Origin: CAZPXH01 sp964591085
Lineage (GTDB): Bacteria > Spirochaetota > Spirochaetia > DSM-27196 > CAZPXH01
Direction of reading: 5' to 3'
Assembly: GCA_964591085.1 (NCBI GenBank)
Contig: CAZPXH010000001.1
Span: forward strand, 1 to 64,000
Length of the DNA stretch: 64,000 nt
Under the pieces are notes generated by a model. That model searched no databases and was not told the origin of the DNA. It saw only the letters and a list, made by a program, of their open reading frames with translations. Both the position numbers and the translations under genes were made by a program. Positions 49,900 through 58,582 of this stretch are shown piece by piece. The number at the start of each line of letters is the position of its first letter. Within the stretch, counting starts at the first letter, position 1.

Positions 49900-51570
49900 A
49901 TGGACACCCAAACCCAGCTTGATTTGAACGATCGGGGAAAACCGCGCAAGGGCACTGAGGCGGCCGGCGATACCGAGGCAAATGCCCCCCGGGATTCAGG
50001 CGGAGAGACAGCGGATTCATCGCCACCGCCACGACGGAAGAAGAAAATCCGCGTCGAACTTGTAAAGGATAACGGGTCGGATGAGTCCGCAGCCGAAGCG
50101 GCGCCGGCCGACGCTCCTGCAGCGGAGACCGCGGGCGCCGGTGAGGCGGAGCAATCGGATCAGGCGTCTGATGCCGGCTCCGGGGAGTCTGATGCGGATG
50201 GCAAAGGCGGGAGCCGAGGGAAGCGTGGGAATGCCTCCCAGCACTATGAGGCCAGTCGAAACGGTCGGGGCAAGCGCAAAGGACCGAGCAAGGACGAGAA
50301 GAGCCTTTCGATCAACGAGCTGACCTGGATGAACATGAAGGGACTCCGGGACTTTGCGGTTAGCATCGGAATTGCCCAGGAACAGGCAACTTCGCTGAAG
50401 AAACAGGATCTGGTCCTGGCAGTGCTGAAGGCACACACGGAGCGAAACGGCAGCATCTATGCCTACGGCTCCCTGGAGATTCTGCCGGACGGGTATGGCT
50501 TCCTCCGCTCTCCGCAGAACAGCTATCTCTCTGGCCCGGACGACATTTACATCTCACCGTCCCAGATTCGGCTGTTCAACCTCAAGACCGGTGACACCGT
50601 GTACGGCCAGATCCGCCTGCCCAAGGACGGCGAGCGTTTTCCGGCAATGCTGCGGGTGGAGACCGTGAACTTTGATCACCCGTCGGTGGCTCAGAGCCGG
50701 ATTCCCTTTGACAACCTTACCCCGCTGTACCCGGACGAGCGGCTGGATATGGAGACCCGAAACGGAGACATCTCCACCCGGATGATCAACCTCTTCAGCC
50801 CGATCGGAAAGGGCCAGAGAGGCCTCATCGTTTCTCCGCCCCGTACCGGAAAGACCGTTCTGCTGCAGAAGATTGCCAACGCCATCACGGAAAACCATCC
50901 GGAGGTCTATCTCATCGTGCTGCTCATTGATGAGCGGCCTGAAGAGGTGACCGATATGCAGCGGAACGTGCAGGCAGAAGTGGTGTCATCCACCTTTGAC
51001 GAGCAGGCCACCAGACACGTGCAGGTTGCCGAGATGGTGCTGGAGAAGGCACGTCGGCTTGTGGAGCACGGCAAGGACGTGGTCATCCTTCTGGATTCCA
51101 TTACCCGTCTCGCACGTGCCTACAACCAGACCGTTCCCACGTCCGGCAAGATCCTTTCCGGTGGTGTTGACTCCAATGCTCTGCACAAGCCCAAGCGATT
51201 CTTTGGTGCGGCCCGGAACATTGAGGATGGCGGAAGCCTGACCATTGTTGCCACTGCCCTGATTGAGACCGGAAGCCGAATGGACGAGGTCATCTTTGAG
51301 GAGTTCAAGGGCACTGGAAACATGGAGATCAACCTGGACCGCAAGCTCTCCGACAAGCGTCTCTACCCGGCAATCAACATCAAGAAGTCCGGAACGCGGC
51401 GGGAAGACCTCCTGCTGGGTACAGAAGAGCTTCCCAAGGTGTGGATCCTCCGGAAGGTTCTCAACCCAATGGACGACTCGGAAATTGTTGAGCTCCTTAT
51501 TGACCGGATGAAGAAGAGCAAGAACAATGATGCTTTCCTGCGGTCGATGAACGCGACCCCGATGGACTGA
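49900..51570 (+). CDS. rho: Transcription termination factor Rho
   Basis: A 556-residue Rho. The first 140 residues are a charged, Ala/Glu/Gly/Lys-rich extension with a basic patch (RRKKKIRVEL). The RNA-binding domain follows (GSLEILPDGYGFLRSP) and then the RecA-like motor: P-loop SPPRTGKTVLLQKIA, Walker B VVILLDSITRLAR, and GGVDSNALHKPKRFFGAAR as the secondary RNA-binding region. N-terminal inserts of this kind are known from high-GC bacteria and may bind extra RNA or form condensates. Confidence 0.95.
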   Translation: MDTQTQLDLNDRGKPRKGTEAAGDTEANAPRDSGGETADSSPPPRRKKKIRVELVKDNGSDESAAEAAPADAPAAETAGAGEAEQSDQASDAGSGESDADGKGGSRGKRGNASQHYEASRNGRGKRKGPSKDEKSLSINELTWMNMKGLRDFAVSIGIAQEQATSLKKQDLVLAVLKAHTERNGSIYAYGSLEILPDGYGFLRSPQNSYLSGPDDIYISPSQIRLFNLKTGDTVYGQIRLPKDGERFPAMLRVETVNFDHPSVAQSRIPFDNLTPLYPDERLDMETRNGDISTRMINLFSPIGKGQRGLIVSPPRTGKTVLLQKIANAITENHPEVYLIVLLIDERPEEVTDMQRNVQAEVVSSTFDEQATRHVQVAEMVLEKARRLVEHGKDVVILLDSITRLARAYNQTVPTSGKILSGGVDSNALHKPKRFFGAARNIEDGGSLTIVATALIETGSRMDEVIFEEFKGTGNMEINLDRKLSDKRLYPAINIKKSGTRREDLLLGTEELPKVWILRKVLNPMDDSEIVELLIDRMKKSKNNDAFLRSMNATPMD

Positions 51571-51586
51571 CTGAGGACGTAGCGAA

Positions 51587-51835
51587 ATGAAGAAGAACAT
51601 TCATCCCGAGTACCGCACCGTTGTCTTCCGGGACACCTCCACCGGTACCTTGTTTCTGACCCGCTCAACGGCGGCGAGCAGCAAGACCGTCACATACGAG
51701 GACGGCAACGACTACCCGGTCGTAGACGTGGAAATTACCAGCGCATCGCATCCCTTCTTTACCGGGAAGCAGCAGCTGGTTGACACCGCCGGCCGGATTG
51801 AGCGCTTCCGCCGGAAGTACAACATCAAAGAGTAG
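51587..51835 (+). CDS. rpmE2: 50S ribosomal protein L31, type B
   Basis: An 82-residue L31: MKKNIHPEYRTVVFRDTSTG, then VEITSASHPFFTGKQQLVD and GRIERFRRKYN. The four zinc-binding cysteines of the C+ form are absent, so this is the zinc-free type B (YtiA/RpmE2-like). 16 bases after rho. Its last 11 bases overlap the end of the convergent second lnt gene. Confidence 0.93.
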   Translation: MKKNIHPEYRTVVFRDTSTGTLFLTRSTAASSKTVTYEDGNDYPVVDVEITSASHPFFTGKQQLVDTAGRIERFRRKYNIKE

Positions 51836-53387
51836 GCTCCGGGCGACGGATTCGGGCCCAGAGCATCCAGCCGAAAGCCGCAAGAATTGCAAGCTGTGGG
51901 AGGAGATCTCCAATCGCGAGGTAGGGGGTCCACATGCCGCGGGCAACGGTTACGTCTGTCACAACCACTCCGTGCTCAAACATCGGCAGTTGGTCACGGA
52001 AGCGGCCGTCCGGCTCCACAATCACCGTAATTCCGGAGTTGGTTCCCCGCACCAGTGATCTGCGAGTCTCGATCGCACGGAACATCGCTGCCACCAGGTG
52101 CTGACTCTGCGCTCCCTCCGAGCGTGACCACGAGTTGTTGGTCAGGTTCAGCATCAGGTCTGCATCCCGGAGGACCATGTCCCGCACCACGTTGGGAAAC
52201 CCGTCCTCAAAACAAATCGGCGTGACCGTGCGGACCGCCCCGCTGGATCCGGGGAGTGAAAACACGGTTAACCGCGGACCCGTGGCCCATCCGCCCCCCG
52301 GCAGGCCAACAAAGGTTTCCATGAAGTAGCGCATCGCAACTGAATCGCGGAATGGAACGCGCTCCGCAAAGGGAACAAGCTGGCGCTTGCCGTACCACTC
52401 GGTCACCCGGCCGCGTTCCAGCTGCACTGCTGCGTTGTAGGCAACAAGCGGCTGTACCTGTTCCACGAGGGGAACACCGGTGATCAGCGGTTGTTGGAGG
52501 CTGCGTGCAAAATCCCGAAGCGTATCTCCCTGCGGAAAACGGTCATGAAAACTGCTGTCCCAGGGATAGCTGAGCGCCGTCTCACTCCAGACCACAACGT
52601 CCGGCTCCTGCGGCAGCGCAATGCGGGTGAGGCGCATCAGCTCGGCGCTTGCCTCCACGGGGTCTCCTTCCCAGGCATCCGCGTTGTGCTGAACCAGCCC
52701 AAGCCGGATGTCGCTTGACTCCAGACCGGCCAGCCGGTTTGCGTCCGCGGCCTGGCCCGCCAGTCCAAAGAGCACAATTACCCCGGCCGGGAGCAGGAAG
52801 GGAGCGGCGGACGCCACCAGCCTGCGCCAGTCGCGCTCGCGGTCCAGGTAGCACCGCAGCCCCTCCAGCAGCCCCACGTTCACCAGGATTGTAACAAATG
52901 AGACCGCCCACACCCCGGCAATTGAGGCGGATTGCAGGAGCGCCGGGAACCTCGCCAGGGGATAGGCGTGGAGTGCCCAGGGATAGCCGAGGAAGCCTAC
53001 GGACTTCAGATACTCATAGCCAAGGAGAACCAGGGCAGTGACCAGACTCCGCTCGCCCGGCTTAAGGCGGAGGCTCCACCAGAGGATCTGGCTGAGCAGG
53101 AAGTGATACAGCATATAGCCCACTACCGTTCCGCCAAGAGTCCACACGCTGAACTGCTGGAAGAACAGCAACCAGTAGCTGGTGAGTGCCGTGGACATGC
53201 CCCCGTAAACCATTCCCAACCTCCGGGCGCTCCTGAGATCAGGAGCCTGGCTCAGTGCAAGGAGGAGGGGGACCAGTGCAACCAGCCCGGGAAGGGGCAG
53301 GCCAAGGAGTACCCAATCGTTGGGCTGGGCAATTGCCGTGAGAGCGGCAGAAATCAGGACGTTCAGCACGGGCATTGACCTTACCAC
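51825..53387 (-). CDS. lnt: Apolipoprotein N-acyltransferase, copy 2
   Basis: A 520-residue protein with six to eight membrane helices and a nitrilase domain holding Glu (VVWSETALSYPW), Lys (EWYGKRQLVPFAERVPF) and Cys (TPICFEDGF). All three catalytic residues are present, as in copy 1, so both may be active. Two Lnt homologues are common in spirochaetes, perhaps with different substrates. The start is taken at position 53387, giving an N-terminus of MVRSMPVL. Its 3' end overlaps rpmE by 11 bases. Confidence 0.92.
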   Translation of the reverse strand: MVRSMPVLNVLISAALTAIAQPNDWVLLGLPLPGLVALVPLLLALSQAPDLRSARRLGMVYGGMSTALTSYWLLFFQQFSVWTLGGTVVGYMLYHFLLSQILWWSLRLKPGERSLVTALVLLGYEYLKSVGFLGYPWALHAYPLARFPALLQSASIAGVWAVSFVTILVNVGLLEGLRCYLDRERDWRRLVASAAPFLLPAGVIVLFGLAGQAADANRLAGLESSDIRLGLVQHNADAWEGDPVEASAELMRLTRIALPQEPDVVVWSETALSYPWDSSFHDRFPQGDTLRDFARSLQQPLITGVPLVEQVQPLVAYNAAVQLERGRVTEWYGKRQLVPFAERVPFRDSVAMRYFMETFVGLPGGGWATGPRLTVFSLPGSSGAVRTVTPICFEDGFPNVVRDMVLRDADLMLNLTNNSWSRSEGAQSQHLVAAMFRAIETRRSLVRGTNSGITVIVEPDGRFRDQLPMFEHGVVVTDVTVARGMWTPYLAIGDLLPQLAILAAFGWMLWARIRRPEPTL

Positions 53388-53506
53388 GGAGCGTGACGCC
53401 GATTCATGGAACCCGGGACCCGGTTCCGGGGGAATGAACAGAAAACAAATCGGTGGTCACACAGAAAACAAACAGACCAGTGTTGTTGTTATACCGGAGA
53501 GTCAAC
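53388..53506. other. Divergent gap between lnt copy 2 and the GHMP kinase gene
   Basis: 119 bases containing CCCGGGACCCGGTTCCGGGG, a set of overlapping GC dyads near 53409-53432, and TTATAC at 53489-53494 as a possible -10 box for the downstream gene without a clear -35. A-rich DNA (about 53440-53475) stands out from the GC-rich surroundings. Confidence 0.35.
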
Positions 53507-54676
53507 ATGAGGTACGCAAGCGAGCAGGCACATCGGTTCCACCAGGATTCCTTCGGAGAAGCGGCGGAGCAGGTGGTTACCGTCCCTGGCGTGATGTCCC
53601 TGCTGGGCGAGCACTGCGAACCGCTTGGCGGAAGAGTGCTGAAGGCCTCTCTCCCATGGAACGTCACCGTGGCGCTATCCAAGCGCGCGGACAACAGCCT
53701 TCGATTCATCTCGGATGCGTTCCGGGATCCAAAGAGATCCTCGCTGTCCAATCTCAAGTTCAAGCGTGAGGATCGCTGGGCCAACTACTTCAAGGGAGTG
53801 CTTTCCGCTATCCACCGCCGTGGATTTGTTGCCAAGGGGCTCAACTTCTCGGTCACCAGCGATCTTCCCTACGGCCGTGGCCTTGGGAGTTCAACGGCGT
53901 TGGTTCTTGCCGCAACGATTGCTGTTCGCAACCTCTTTGACTACCCAATGCCGGACTTTGAGCTGATCCGCTGCGGCATTGAGGCGGAGGAGCTGGCAAC
54001 AGGGCACGCGGGCCTGGTCAGCGAGTACCACGCCGCTCTCAGCTCCCGACCGGAAACAGCGCTACTCTATGACGGCCAGTCCCGCGATACCGACACCATC
54101 ACCTGGGATGACCCGGAGCTGGCGCTCATGATGATTGACAGCCAGGTCCCGGTCTCCGAGGTGTGGGAGGATCTGCCGGAGCGCGTTGAATCCTGCCGCC
54201 AATGCCTGGACTTTGCTCAGCAGGAACTGGGAGTCCGTGATGTTCACACAATAGAGCCAACTCAGATCTGGGAAGACTTTGACGGGATTTCAGAAGGCGA
54301 ACGGCGCAGGTTTGAGCATTACGTCGGGGAAGAGCAGCGCATCGATGCTGCCCTCGGCGCGCTCGCCCGAAAGGACGGCACTTCGCTGGGGAAGACGCTG
54401 CACGCCTCCCACGAAAGTCTCCGGGACCTGTTTGAGGTTTCCTGTCCGGAGATTGACTGGATTGTCCGGCACCTCATGCACGCTGAACTGGTTGCGGGCG
54501 CCCGAATCACGGGTCTGGGGAGCGGAGGCTGTGTCACCGCTCTCGCGCCCGCCGAGCACATCCCTGCGATCCGCACGGTCCTCAACGAGTACGAGCGAAT
54601 CTTCGGGTTCCGTGCCAATCTTCGTGTGGCCAGCGGCGCAGCACGGGCAGACCGGGTAGCGGCAGCCGGCGTATAG
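53507..54676 (+). CDS. Galactokinase-like GHMP kinase
   Basis: A 389-residue protein of the GHMP kinase fold closest to galactokinase. The N-terminal motif, usually GRVNLIGEHTDY, reads PGVMSLLGEHCEPLGG (27-42). The ATP-binding motif is intact (PYGRGLGSSTALVLA, 121-135). The catalytic region, usually GxMDQ, reads HAGLVSEYHAAL (167-178), without the catalytic Asp. So it may use another sugar or be non-catalytic. ATG 53507 chosen for GGAGAG seven bases upstream; an earlier in-frame ATG at 53453 lacks such a site. Confidence 0.75.
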   Translation: MRYASEQAHRFHQDSFGEAAEQVVTVPGVMSLLGEHCEPLGGRVLKASLPWNVTVALSKRADNSLRFISDAFRDPKRSSLSNLKFKREDRWANYFKGVLSAIHRRGFVAKGLNFSVTSDLPYGRGLGSSTALVLAATIAVRNLFDYPMPDFELIRCGIEAEELATGHAGLVSEYHAALSSRPETALLYDGQSRDTDTITWDDPELALMMIDSQVPVSEVWEDLPERVESCRQCLDFAQQELGVRDVHTIEPTQIWEDFDGISEGERRRFEHYVGEEQRIDAALGALARKDGTSLGKTLHASHESLRDLFEVSCPEIDWIVRHLMHAELVAGARITGLGSGGCVTALAPAEHIPAIRTVLNEYERIFGFRANLRVASGAARADRVAAAGV

Positions 54677-54683
54677 TCAACGC

Positions 54684-55427
54684 ATGCGCATACTCCTCAC
54701 CAATGACGATGGCATCGACAGCCCGGGGCTGCACGCGCTGGAGGCTGCCTTTGGCGCACGCGAAAGCGCAGAGGTCTGGACCGTTGCGCCGGACCGCGAG
54801 CGCAGTGGACAGTCACACGCCATCACCATCATGGAGCCGGTGCGGACCAGGAGGCTCGGCGAGAGGCGCTTCAGTGCTTCAGGGACCCCTGCCGATTGCG
54901 TGGTGGTAGGCGCAGCATCACTGATGCCCGAGCCGCCGGATGTTGTCATCAGCGGCATCAACCGTGGACCGAATCTGGGCACTGACATCCTGTACTCGGG
55001 GACCGTGGCCGGCGCACGCCAGGCCTCCCTCCTGTCTCTTCCCGGCGTAGCAATCTCCCTCGCTGCTTTTCGTGGGACCCTTCACTGGGGCGCAGCGGCC
55101 GAGTGGCTTGTTCAGCGAATTGACCTGCTCCGGCAGAAGTGGACGGACAGTTTCTTCTACAACCTTAACTTCCCAAACCTCCCGGAGCATCGGGAAGCAG
55201 CCGAGTGGACCGTGCCCAGCAGGCGCCACTATAGAGATGGCTACCGCGTGATGGACGCCATCAACGGGGACCGCTTTCACTTTCTCACGGAGACGGAAGT
55301 GGAGACCGAAGAGCAGGACGGTGGAGACTGGCACGCAGTGCAGCGCGGCAGGGTCTCCTGCAGCGCCATCCACATCCACCCCACCGTTGACCAGCTGCAG
55401 CAGGAACTGGCCGAACTGGACGTATAG
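54684..55427 (+). CDS. surE: 5'-nucleotidase SurE
   Basis: A 247-residue SurE. The metal site shows ILLTNDDGIDSPGL (Asp8, Asp9), RSGQSHAITI and VISGINRGPNLGTDILYSGT. It removes phosphate from nucleoside 5'- and 3'-monophosphates and exopolyphosphate. Seven bases after the GHMP kinase gene. Confidence 0.93.
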   Translation: MRILLTNDDGIDSPGLHALEAAFGARESAEVWTVAPDRERSGQSHAITIMEPVRTRRLGERRFSASGTPADCVVVGAASLMPEPPDVVISGINRGPNLGTDILYSGTVAGARQASLLSLPGVAISLAAFRGTLHWGAAAEWLVQRIDLLRQKWTDSFFYNLNFPNLPEHREAAEWTVPSRRHYRDGYRVMDAINGDRFHFLTETEVETEEQDGGDWHAVQRGRVSCSAIHIHPTVDQLQQELAELDV

Positions 55428-55465
55428 CGCTGTACGCGGCATACTTCCGTTTGGGGGAGGGGAGT

Positions 55466-56131
55466 ATGACGCAGGGAGTGCGCCTGTACCGGCAGCGTAA
55501 GTTCCAGGAGGCCCTTGAGGCACTGCTGGAAACCGAGGTCGAGCAACAGGATTACGCCGAACTGTCGTACTACCTCGGGCTGTGCTACACGCAGCTGGGA
55601 CAGTACGACGAGGCGCTGCTCTATCTTGAGCAGGTTGTCAGTTCGGATCTGAGTTTTCCACATCTGTATCAGAGCCGAATGATCCTTGGCTACATTTACG
55701 CTATCACTGGACGCTCGCGCCTGGCGGAGTTTGAGTTTGCGCGCCTGCTGGAGGACGGCTACGAGTCGCCGGCCGTCTACGCTGCGCTCGCCTACGCCAA
55801 CCACGATCAGGGCAAGGTTGCGCCGGCCATCGCCAACCTGGAGAAGGCGCTGGAGCTGGATCCCGACAACGCCAATGCCAAGAACTCGCTGGGATACATA
55901 CTGGCGGATCAGGGCATCAAGGTGGACAGGGCGCTCAAGTTCTGTGTTGCGGCAGTTGAGCGCTCCCCGGAGAACGCTGCCTACCTGGATTCACTGGGTT
56001 GGGCGCAGTACCAGTCCGGTCGGGTACGGGAGGCGGCAGATACCTTGAGGCGCGCACAGATGCTCGCGCCAACCAACCGTGTGATTGCCGAACACCTCAA
56101 TGAGGTTCGCCAGAGCTATGCCCGGCGCTAA
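55466..56131 (+). CDS. TPR-repeat protein
   Basis: A 221-residue cytoplasmic protein of about five TPR units, for example YYLGLCYTQLGQYDEALLYL, ANLEKALELDPDNANAKNSL and DSLGWAQYQSGRVREAADTL. No signal peptide. ATG 55466 follows GGGGGAGGGG closely. The end overlaps the NHL gene start by 14 bases. Confidence 0.82.
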   Translation: MTQGVRLYRQRKFQEALEALLETEVEQQDYAELSYYLGLCYTQLGQYDEALLYLEQVVSSDLSFPHLYQSRMILGYIYAITGRSRLAEFEFARLLEDGYESPAVYAALAYANHDQGKVAPAIANLEKALELDPDNANAKNSLGYILADQGIKVDRALKFCVAAVERSPENAAYLDSLGWAQYQSGRVREAADTLRRAQMLAPTNRVIAEHLNEVRQSYARR

Positions 56132-58163
56132 GCCGCGCCGCAGCCTGTTTTCCCGGCTCCCGGTCCTGGTTTTCGCTCTATTTGCTCTGGTATCGGCCGC
56201 TGTGGGATCCCAGGCGGCTACCGGAGGCCAGCAGCGAAACCCGGGACCGGCGGATGTTGATGCCAGACTGGAGCTCCGCTTTGGGATACTCGCTCAGCTG
56301 GACGGCCGATACCAGCAGGCATCGCAGGCGTTTCAGCAGACCATCGCGCGAGCGGCGGATCCGGAGCTCATCCGTCAGGCCCGAATCTGGCTGGGGCGTT
56401 CATACTACAGCCAGGGCCTCTGGGATGCCGCCGTGGCCGAGTGGCGCCGGGCTGCAGGAGACTCCGGCGTTGTCCTGGATCTTGCGGATACCGTTGATGT
56501 TCGCCGGGGGCTGATCGGGGACCACCTGACCGGCCGCTACGTCCGTTCCGGTGAGTTTGACGGCTTACAGGGGGGCTTCAACACCGTTCGCAGACCCACC
56601 GCGGTCCGTGCCCGGAATGATGGCTCCATCTACGTTGCCTCCTTTGGCGCAAATGAGGTGAGCCTGCTTTCTATCAACGGCGAGGTCACCCGGCGCTATC
56701 TTGGCGGAGTGGAGGGGCTTGATGGCCCATGGGACGCTCGTCTTCATGCAAACGGCGGGCTGTACGTGACCGAGTTCAACCGTGACCGTATCTCTGTCTT
56801 CAATGACCTGGGCGTTCGAACTGCAGCCTTCGGCTCAAGTGGTCGGGCGCCCGGACAGCTATTGGGCCCGCAGTACCTTGCCTTTGATCAATTTGGAGCG
56901 GTCTACGTGACCGAGTGGGCAAACCGCAGGGTGTCCAAGTTCAGCGCGGACGGATCGTTTCTGCAGACCTTCCCCACGCAGGATGACCCCCGCAGACGCC
57001 GCCCTACGGGGATTGTAATCCTTGGTGAGGAAGCCTGGGTGGGGGACGCCCAGAACTCGGCAGTAGTTGTCTACGACCTCAGCGGCAACTACCTCCGGGA
57101 GTGTGAGCTGCCAGACCGCTCTGCGCCGGATGGCATGACCGCGCATCCGGATGGAAGCATCCTTCTTGCCATGTCCGGTCAACTCCATCGCCTGGATCCA
57201 CTGAGCTGCCTGGTGACGCCACTGCTGGAGCCCGGCGAGGCGCGGGTGCAGCACGCAGACCTCGACCCCAACGGCGTGCTCATGGCAGCCGATGTCAGCG
57301 GGGATCAGGTTGTGCTGTACAGCGAATCTCAACGGCTTGCCGCAAACCTGCACGTGATGGTTGACCACCTGGTGGTGCAGCCCGATCGCGTGGTGCAGCT
57401 CAGACTCTCGGTGGAAGATCGCTTTGGCCGCCCGATGGTAGGCCTGCAGGAACGGAACTTCGCCATCTCGGAGGCCGGCGCATCTCGGGAATCGGAGCTG
57501 GTCTGGGCCGGTTGGCGGGATGCATCGGTGCGTGCCGGTTTTCTGCGCACGCCGTCCGACTCAATTGCCCTGAACAGTGCACTTGTGGGGAGCTGGCAGC
57601 AAATCTCCGAGGCAGATCCTGATGCGCGGGTCTGGCTCAGCAGAAGCGGGACGCCACCGTCACCGGTAACTACTCCGGGAACACAGGTTCCGGTGGCTGC
57701 GCTGCAGCAGCCCGGTTCACCGGGCCCGCTGGATCTGCTGATCCGCCTTGCTGCGCTTGAGGCTGCTCAGCGGGAAGGCCGGCGATCTCTGGTGCTTGTT
57801 CACGACGGTGCGGTGCCGGCGGATGCGTTTGACCAGGTTGGCCTGGTGGAGATCGGGCAGCTGCTCCGGGCACAGCAGATAGGATTGCACGTATTGACCA
57901 CAGAGCCGGACAACCTTGCCGGACCGATTCGCTACCTGGTGGAAATCAGCGGGGGAAGTGTTGTGGACGCGCGTCCGGCGTCTGCGGCGGCGACACTGAC
58001 TGCAGCACTGTCCCGGCAGCTCAGCGGACGCTACGTCCTGGAGTTCCGCTCGGGGGTTGTCCCACCGCCCGGCCAGGACTATGTGCCGCTTGCGGTGAAC
58101 GTCACCATGACCGACACGTCCGGCCGGGATGAGCTTGGCTTCCATGCGGCTCTCGACTTCTGA
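56118..58163 (+). CDS. Secreted NHL-repeat beta-propeller protein with VWA-like end
   Basis: A 681-residue protein with a signal peptide (LPVLVFALFALVSAAVGSQA), a TPR-like pair (AQLDGRYQQASQAFQQTIA) and NHL propeller blades at about 165-420 (VRARNDGSIYVASFGANEVS, GLYVTEFNRDRISVFND, GAVYVTEWANRRVSKFSADG). A C-terminal domain of about 250 residues follows, with VLVHDGAVPADAF and RYVLEFRSG reminiscent of VWFA-type domains. Probably periplasmic; ligand unknown. Similar proteins occur in Treponema. ATG 56118 lies inside the end of the TPR gene. Confidence 0.8.
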   Translation: MPGAKPRRSLFSRLPVLVFALFALVSAAVGSQAATGGQQRNPGPADVDARLELRFGILAQLDGRYQQASQAFQQTIARAADPELIRQARIWLGRSYYSQGLWDAAVAEWRRAAGDSGVVLDLADTVDVRRGLIGDHLTGRYVRSGEFDGLQGGFNTVRRPTAVRARNDGSIYVASFGANEVSLLSINGEVTRRYLGGVEGLDGPWDARLHANGGLYVTEFNRDRISVFNDLGVRTAAFGSSGRAPGQLLGPQYLAFDQFGAVYVTEWANRRVSKFSADGSFLQTFPTQDDPRRRRPTGIVILGEEAWVGDAQNSAVVVYDLSGNYLRECELPDRSAPDGMTAHPDGSILLAMSGQLHRLDPLSCLVTPLLEPGEARVQHADLDPNGVLMAADVSGDQVVLYSESQRLAANLHVMVDHLVVQPDRVVQLRLSVEDRFGRPMVGLQERNFAISEAGASRESELVWAGWRDASVRAGFLRTPSDSIALNSALVGSWQQISEADPDARVWLSRSGTPPSPVTTPGTQVPVAALQQPGSPGPLDLLIRLAALEAAQREGRRSLVLVHDGAVPADAFDQVGLVEIGQLLRAQQIGLHVLTTEPDNLAGPIRYLVEISGGSVVDARPASAAATLTAALSRQLSGRYVLEFRSGVVPPPGQDYVPLAVNVTMTDTSGRDELGFHAALDF

Positions 58164-58180
58164 GTCCTGAATAGTATATT
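58153..58180 (+). promoter_or_regulatory. Promoter of clpS with leaderless geometry
   Basis: TCGACT at 58153-58158, 16-base spacer, TATATT at 58175-58180. Transcription would start at about 58187, exactly the GTG start codon of clpS. No Shine-Dalgarno precedes that GTG. Confidence 0.6.
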
Positions 58181-58186
58181 CCCCGC

Positions 58187-58501
58187 GTGGCGGATTTTTC
58201 GAACAACCCCCAGGGAGACCTGGCGGAGAAAACGAAAAAGAAAACGAAGAAGCCGGACATGTACCGGGTTCTCCTCCACAATGACGACTACACAACCATG
58301 GAGTTTGTCGTGGAGGTATTGATGGCCGTGTTCCGTAAGGACGCGAAGGAAGCAACGCGGATCATGCTGGATGTGCATCAGAAGGGAAGGGGTACCGTTG
58401 GAGTCTACACTCACGACGTTGCGTCAACCCGATTGCAAAAGGTGCACCAGATGGCACGGGATAGGCAGTTTCCGCTTAAATGCACCATGGAGCCTGCCTG
58501 A
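58187..58501 (+). CDS. clpS: ClpS N-degron adaptor
   Basis: A 104-residue adaptor: an extended N-terminus rich in Lys, then the core VLLHNDDYTTMEFVVEVLMA, in which Asn and two Asp residues bind the free amino group of N-degrons, and the conserved His in IMLDVHQKGRGTVGVYTHDV. ClpS hands proteins with Leu, Phe, Tyr or Trp N-termini to ClpAP. First gene of clpS-clpA-aat. GTG start without ribosome binding site. Confidence 0.95.
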   Translation: MADFSNNPQGDLAEKTKKKTKKPDMYRVLLHNDDYTTMEFVVEVLMAVFRKDAKEATRIMLDVHQKGRGTVGVYTHDVASTRLQKVHQMARDRQFPLKCTMEPA

Positions 58502-58525
58502 GGCGGCAGGCTTGTCCCGCTTTGT

Positions 58526-58561
58526 GGTGCCGGTCTCTCACATCAGCGTGAGACCAGCACC
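58526..58561 (+). repeat. Hairpin between clpS and clpA
   Basis: GGTGC (58526-58530) pairs with GCACC (58557-58561), and GGTCTC plus TCAC (58532-58541) pairs with GTGAGACC (58548-58555) with a small bulge and a 6-base loop. No T run follows; GGAAGGAAGG for clpA comes 10 bases later. It may protect the mRNA or lower readthrough from clpS into clpA. Confidence 0.6.
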
Positions 58562-58582
58562 GCGGCATCCGGAAGGAAGGAT

